In this document: positions 12,938 to 13,725 of the stretch, one piece after another
How the letters are laid out: each line of letters begins with the position of its first letter
Numbering within the stretch: the first letter of the stretch is position 1
DNA from: Nocardioidaceae bacterium
GTDB taxonomy: Bacteria > Actinomycetota > Actinomycetes > Propionibacteriales > Nocardioidaceae
Direction: 5' to 3'
Assembly (NCBI GenBank): GCA_013696015.1
Contig: JACCZI010000306.1
Location: forward strand, 1-13,725
DNA: 13,725 nucleotides
Notes under the pieces: model-generated
What the model saw: the letters and a program-made list of their open reading frames with translations, nothing else
What the model was told of the DNA's origin: nothing
Database searches by the model: none
Made by a program: the position numbers and the translations under genes

Positions 12938-13725
12938 TCAACGGGCCGGTGTGGACTCAGACCCCGCGAAACGCGTGATCGCCTCGAGGTGGCGGGCACG
13001 CATCGCCTCGTCTCGGACACCGAGGCCCTCCTCCGGTGCGAGACACAGTACCCCCACTTTCCCCTGATGAAGGTTGTGGTGGACCTGGTGTGCCGCCTGT
13101 CCTGCCTGATCGAGCGGGTACGTCTTCGACAGGGTGGGATGGATCAGTCCCTTGGCGATGAGGCGGTTGGCCTCCCAGGCCTCGCGGTAGTTCGCGAAGT
13201 GGGATCCGACGATGCGCTTCAGGTGCATCCACAGGTACCGGTTGTCGTACTCGTGCCAGAAGCCTGACGTCGAAGCGCAGGTCACGACGGTGCCGCCTCG
13301 GCGGGCCACGAACACGCTGGCGCCGAAGGTCTCGCGCCCAGGGTGCTCCAAGACGATGTCGGGGTCGTCACCACCGGTCAGCTGCCGGATCATCGCGCCC
13401 AGCCGGCGCCACTCGCCGGGATCCTGGGTGTGCGCGTCCTTCCAGAAGCGGTATCCCTGTGCGGACCGGTCGATGATGAGCTCCGCGCCCATGCTGCGGC
13501 AGAGAGCGGCCTTCTGCGGGGAGGAGACCACACAGACGGGGGTGGCGCCACCGTTCAGCGCGAGCTGCGTGGCATATGAGCCGAGGCCACCCGAGGCGCC
13601 CCACACCAACACCACGTCACCCTGCTTCATCGCGGCGCCGTTGCGCGACACCAGCTGCCGGTAGGCGGTGGAGTTGACCAGACCGGGGGCGGCTGCCTCC
13701 TCCCAGGTGAGGTGAGCCGGCTTGG
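12938..13725 (-). CDS. ccr: Crotonyl-CoA carboxylase/reductase (N-terminal part beyond window)
   Basis: Ccr reduces crotonyl-CoA with NADPH and fixes CO2 to give (2S)-ethylmalonyl-CoA, the substrate route to MeaA. The window holds the last 261 residues; the frame runs off the right edge. The visible part starts with KPAHLTWEEAAAPGLVNSTAY, then VLVWGASGGLGSYATQLAL (the MDR-family NADP-binding motif), CVVSSPQKAALCRSMGAE, FWKDAHTQDPGEW, and DIVLEHPGRETFGASVFV. HEYDNRYLWM carries the His that I take to be the CO2-anchoring His described in Ccr structures. GSHFANYREAWEANRLI, IHPTLSKTYPL and KVGVLCLAPEEGLGVRD follow. These segments separate Ccr from ordinary quinone oxidoreductases. The last residues (SESTPAR) are variable. 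The FilP-like gene follows after 25 bases on the same strand. Confidence 0.95.
   Translation of the reverse strand, partial: KPAHLTWEEAAAPGLVNSTAYRQLVSRNGAAMKQGDVVLVWGASGGLGSYATQLALNGGATPVCVVSSPQKAALCRSMGAELIIDRSAQGYRFWKDAHTQDPGEWRRLGAMIRQLTGGDDPDIVLEHPGRETFGASVFVARRGGTVVTCASTSGFWHEYDNRYLWMHLKRIVGSHFANYREAWEANRLIAKGLIHPTLSKTYPLDQAGQAAHQVHHNLHQGKVGVLCLAPEEGLGVRDEAMRARHLEAITRFAGSESTPAR

Noticed and set aside
12938..13651. Separate short quinone oxidoreductase starting at 13651
   Set aside because: The frame continues to the window edge with conserved Ccr residues (LTWEEAAAPGLVNSTAY), and the codon at 13651 is an internal GTG valine.

Overview
The window is high-GC DNA with strong G/C bias at third codon positions. 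Its gene content points to an actinobacterium (Actinomycetota): a NucS mismatch endonuclease, a FilP/DivIVA-like coiled-coil protein, a tandem 3-hydroxyacyl-CoA dehydrogenase, a crotonyl-CoA carboxylase/reductase with a MeaA-type mutase, and apparently leaderless genes with TANNNT -10 boxes just before the start codon. I cannot fix the genus. The layout recalls a conserved Streptomyces block downstream of the ATP synthase operon, but that is from memory and was not checked. I see no tRNA, rRNA, insertion sequence, CRISPR array, integrase or phage gene.

Layout. (1) 1-1322: the 3' end of the F1F0 ATP synthase operon, atpD (cut by the window edge) and atpC. (2) 1319-2251, minus strand: a small membrane-anchored protein followed by a PduO-type cob(I)alamin adenosyltransferase. 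(3) 2354-5704, plus strand: a single-module 3-hydroxyacyl-CoA dehydrogenase, an orphan STAS protein, and the AdoCbl-dependent ethylmalonyl-CoA mutase MeaA. (4) 5676-7412: an XRE-type regulator of unknown family (minus) diverging from a D-amino-acid oxidase family flavoprotein (plus); this is the most accessory-looking part. (5) 7364-8041, minus strand: nucS. (6) 8080-10627, plus strand: a two-module 3-hydroxyacyl-CoA dehydrogenase coupled to an alpha/beta hydrolase. (7) 10724-13725, minus strand: crotonyl-CoA carboxylase/reductase (N-terminus beyond the window), a FilP-like coiled-coil protein, and an AI-2E family membrane protein, closely spaced and probably co-transcribed.

How the genes fit together. 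The recurring theme is C4/C5 acyl-CoA metabolism by the ethylmalonyl-CoA route: 3-hydroxybutyryl-CoA dehydrogenase modules act at the acetoacetyl-CoA/3-hydroxybutyryl-CoA step, Ccr reductively carboxylates crotonyl-CoA to ethylmalonyl-CoA, and MeaA rearranges it to methylsuccinyl-CoA using adenosylcobalamin, which the adenosyltransferase makes. The genes lie in several transcription units, and the later steps (methylsuccinyl-CoA dehydrogenase, mesaconyl-CoA hydratase, the lyase) are not in the window. The genes could serve acetate assimilation or supply of ethylmalonyl-CoA and methylmalonyl-CoA extender units.

I found no clear new multi-gene system. The best leads are an apparent NAD/NADP split between the two modules of the tandem dehydrogenase, loss of a conserved active-site Asn in the stand-alone dehydrogenase, a run of probably leaderless promoters including a compact nucS/dehydrogenase divergent promoter, and a spaced inverted repeat between the XRE regulator and the oxidase.
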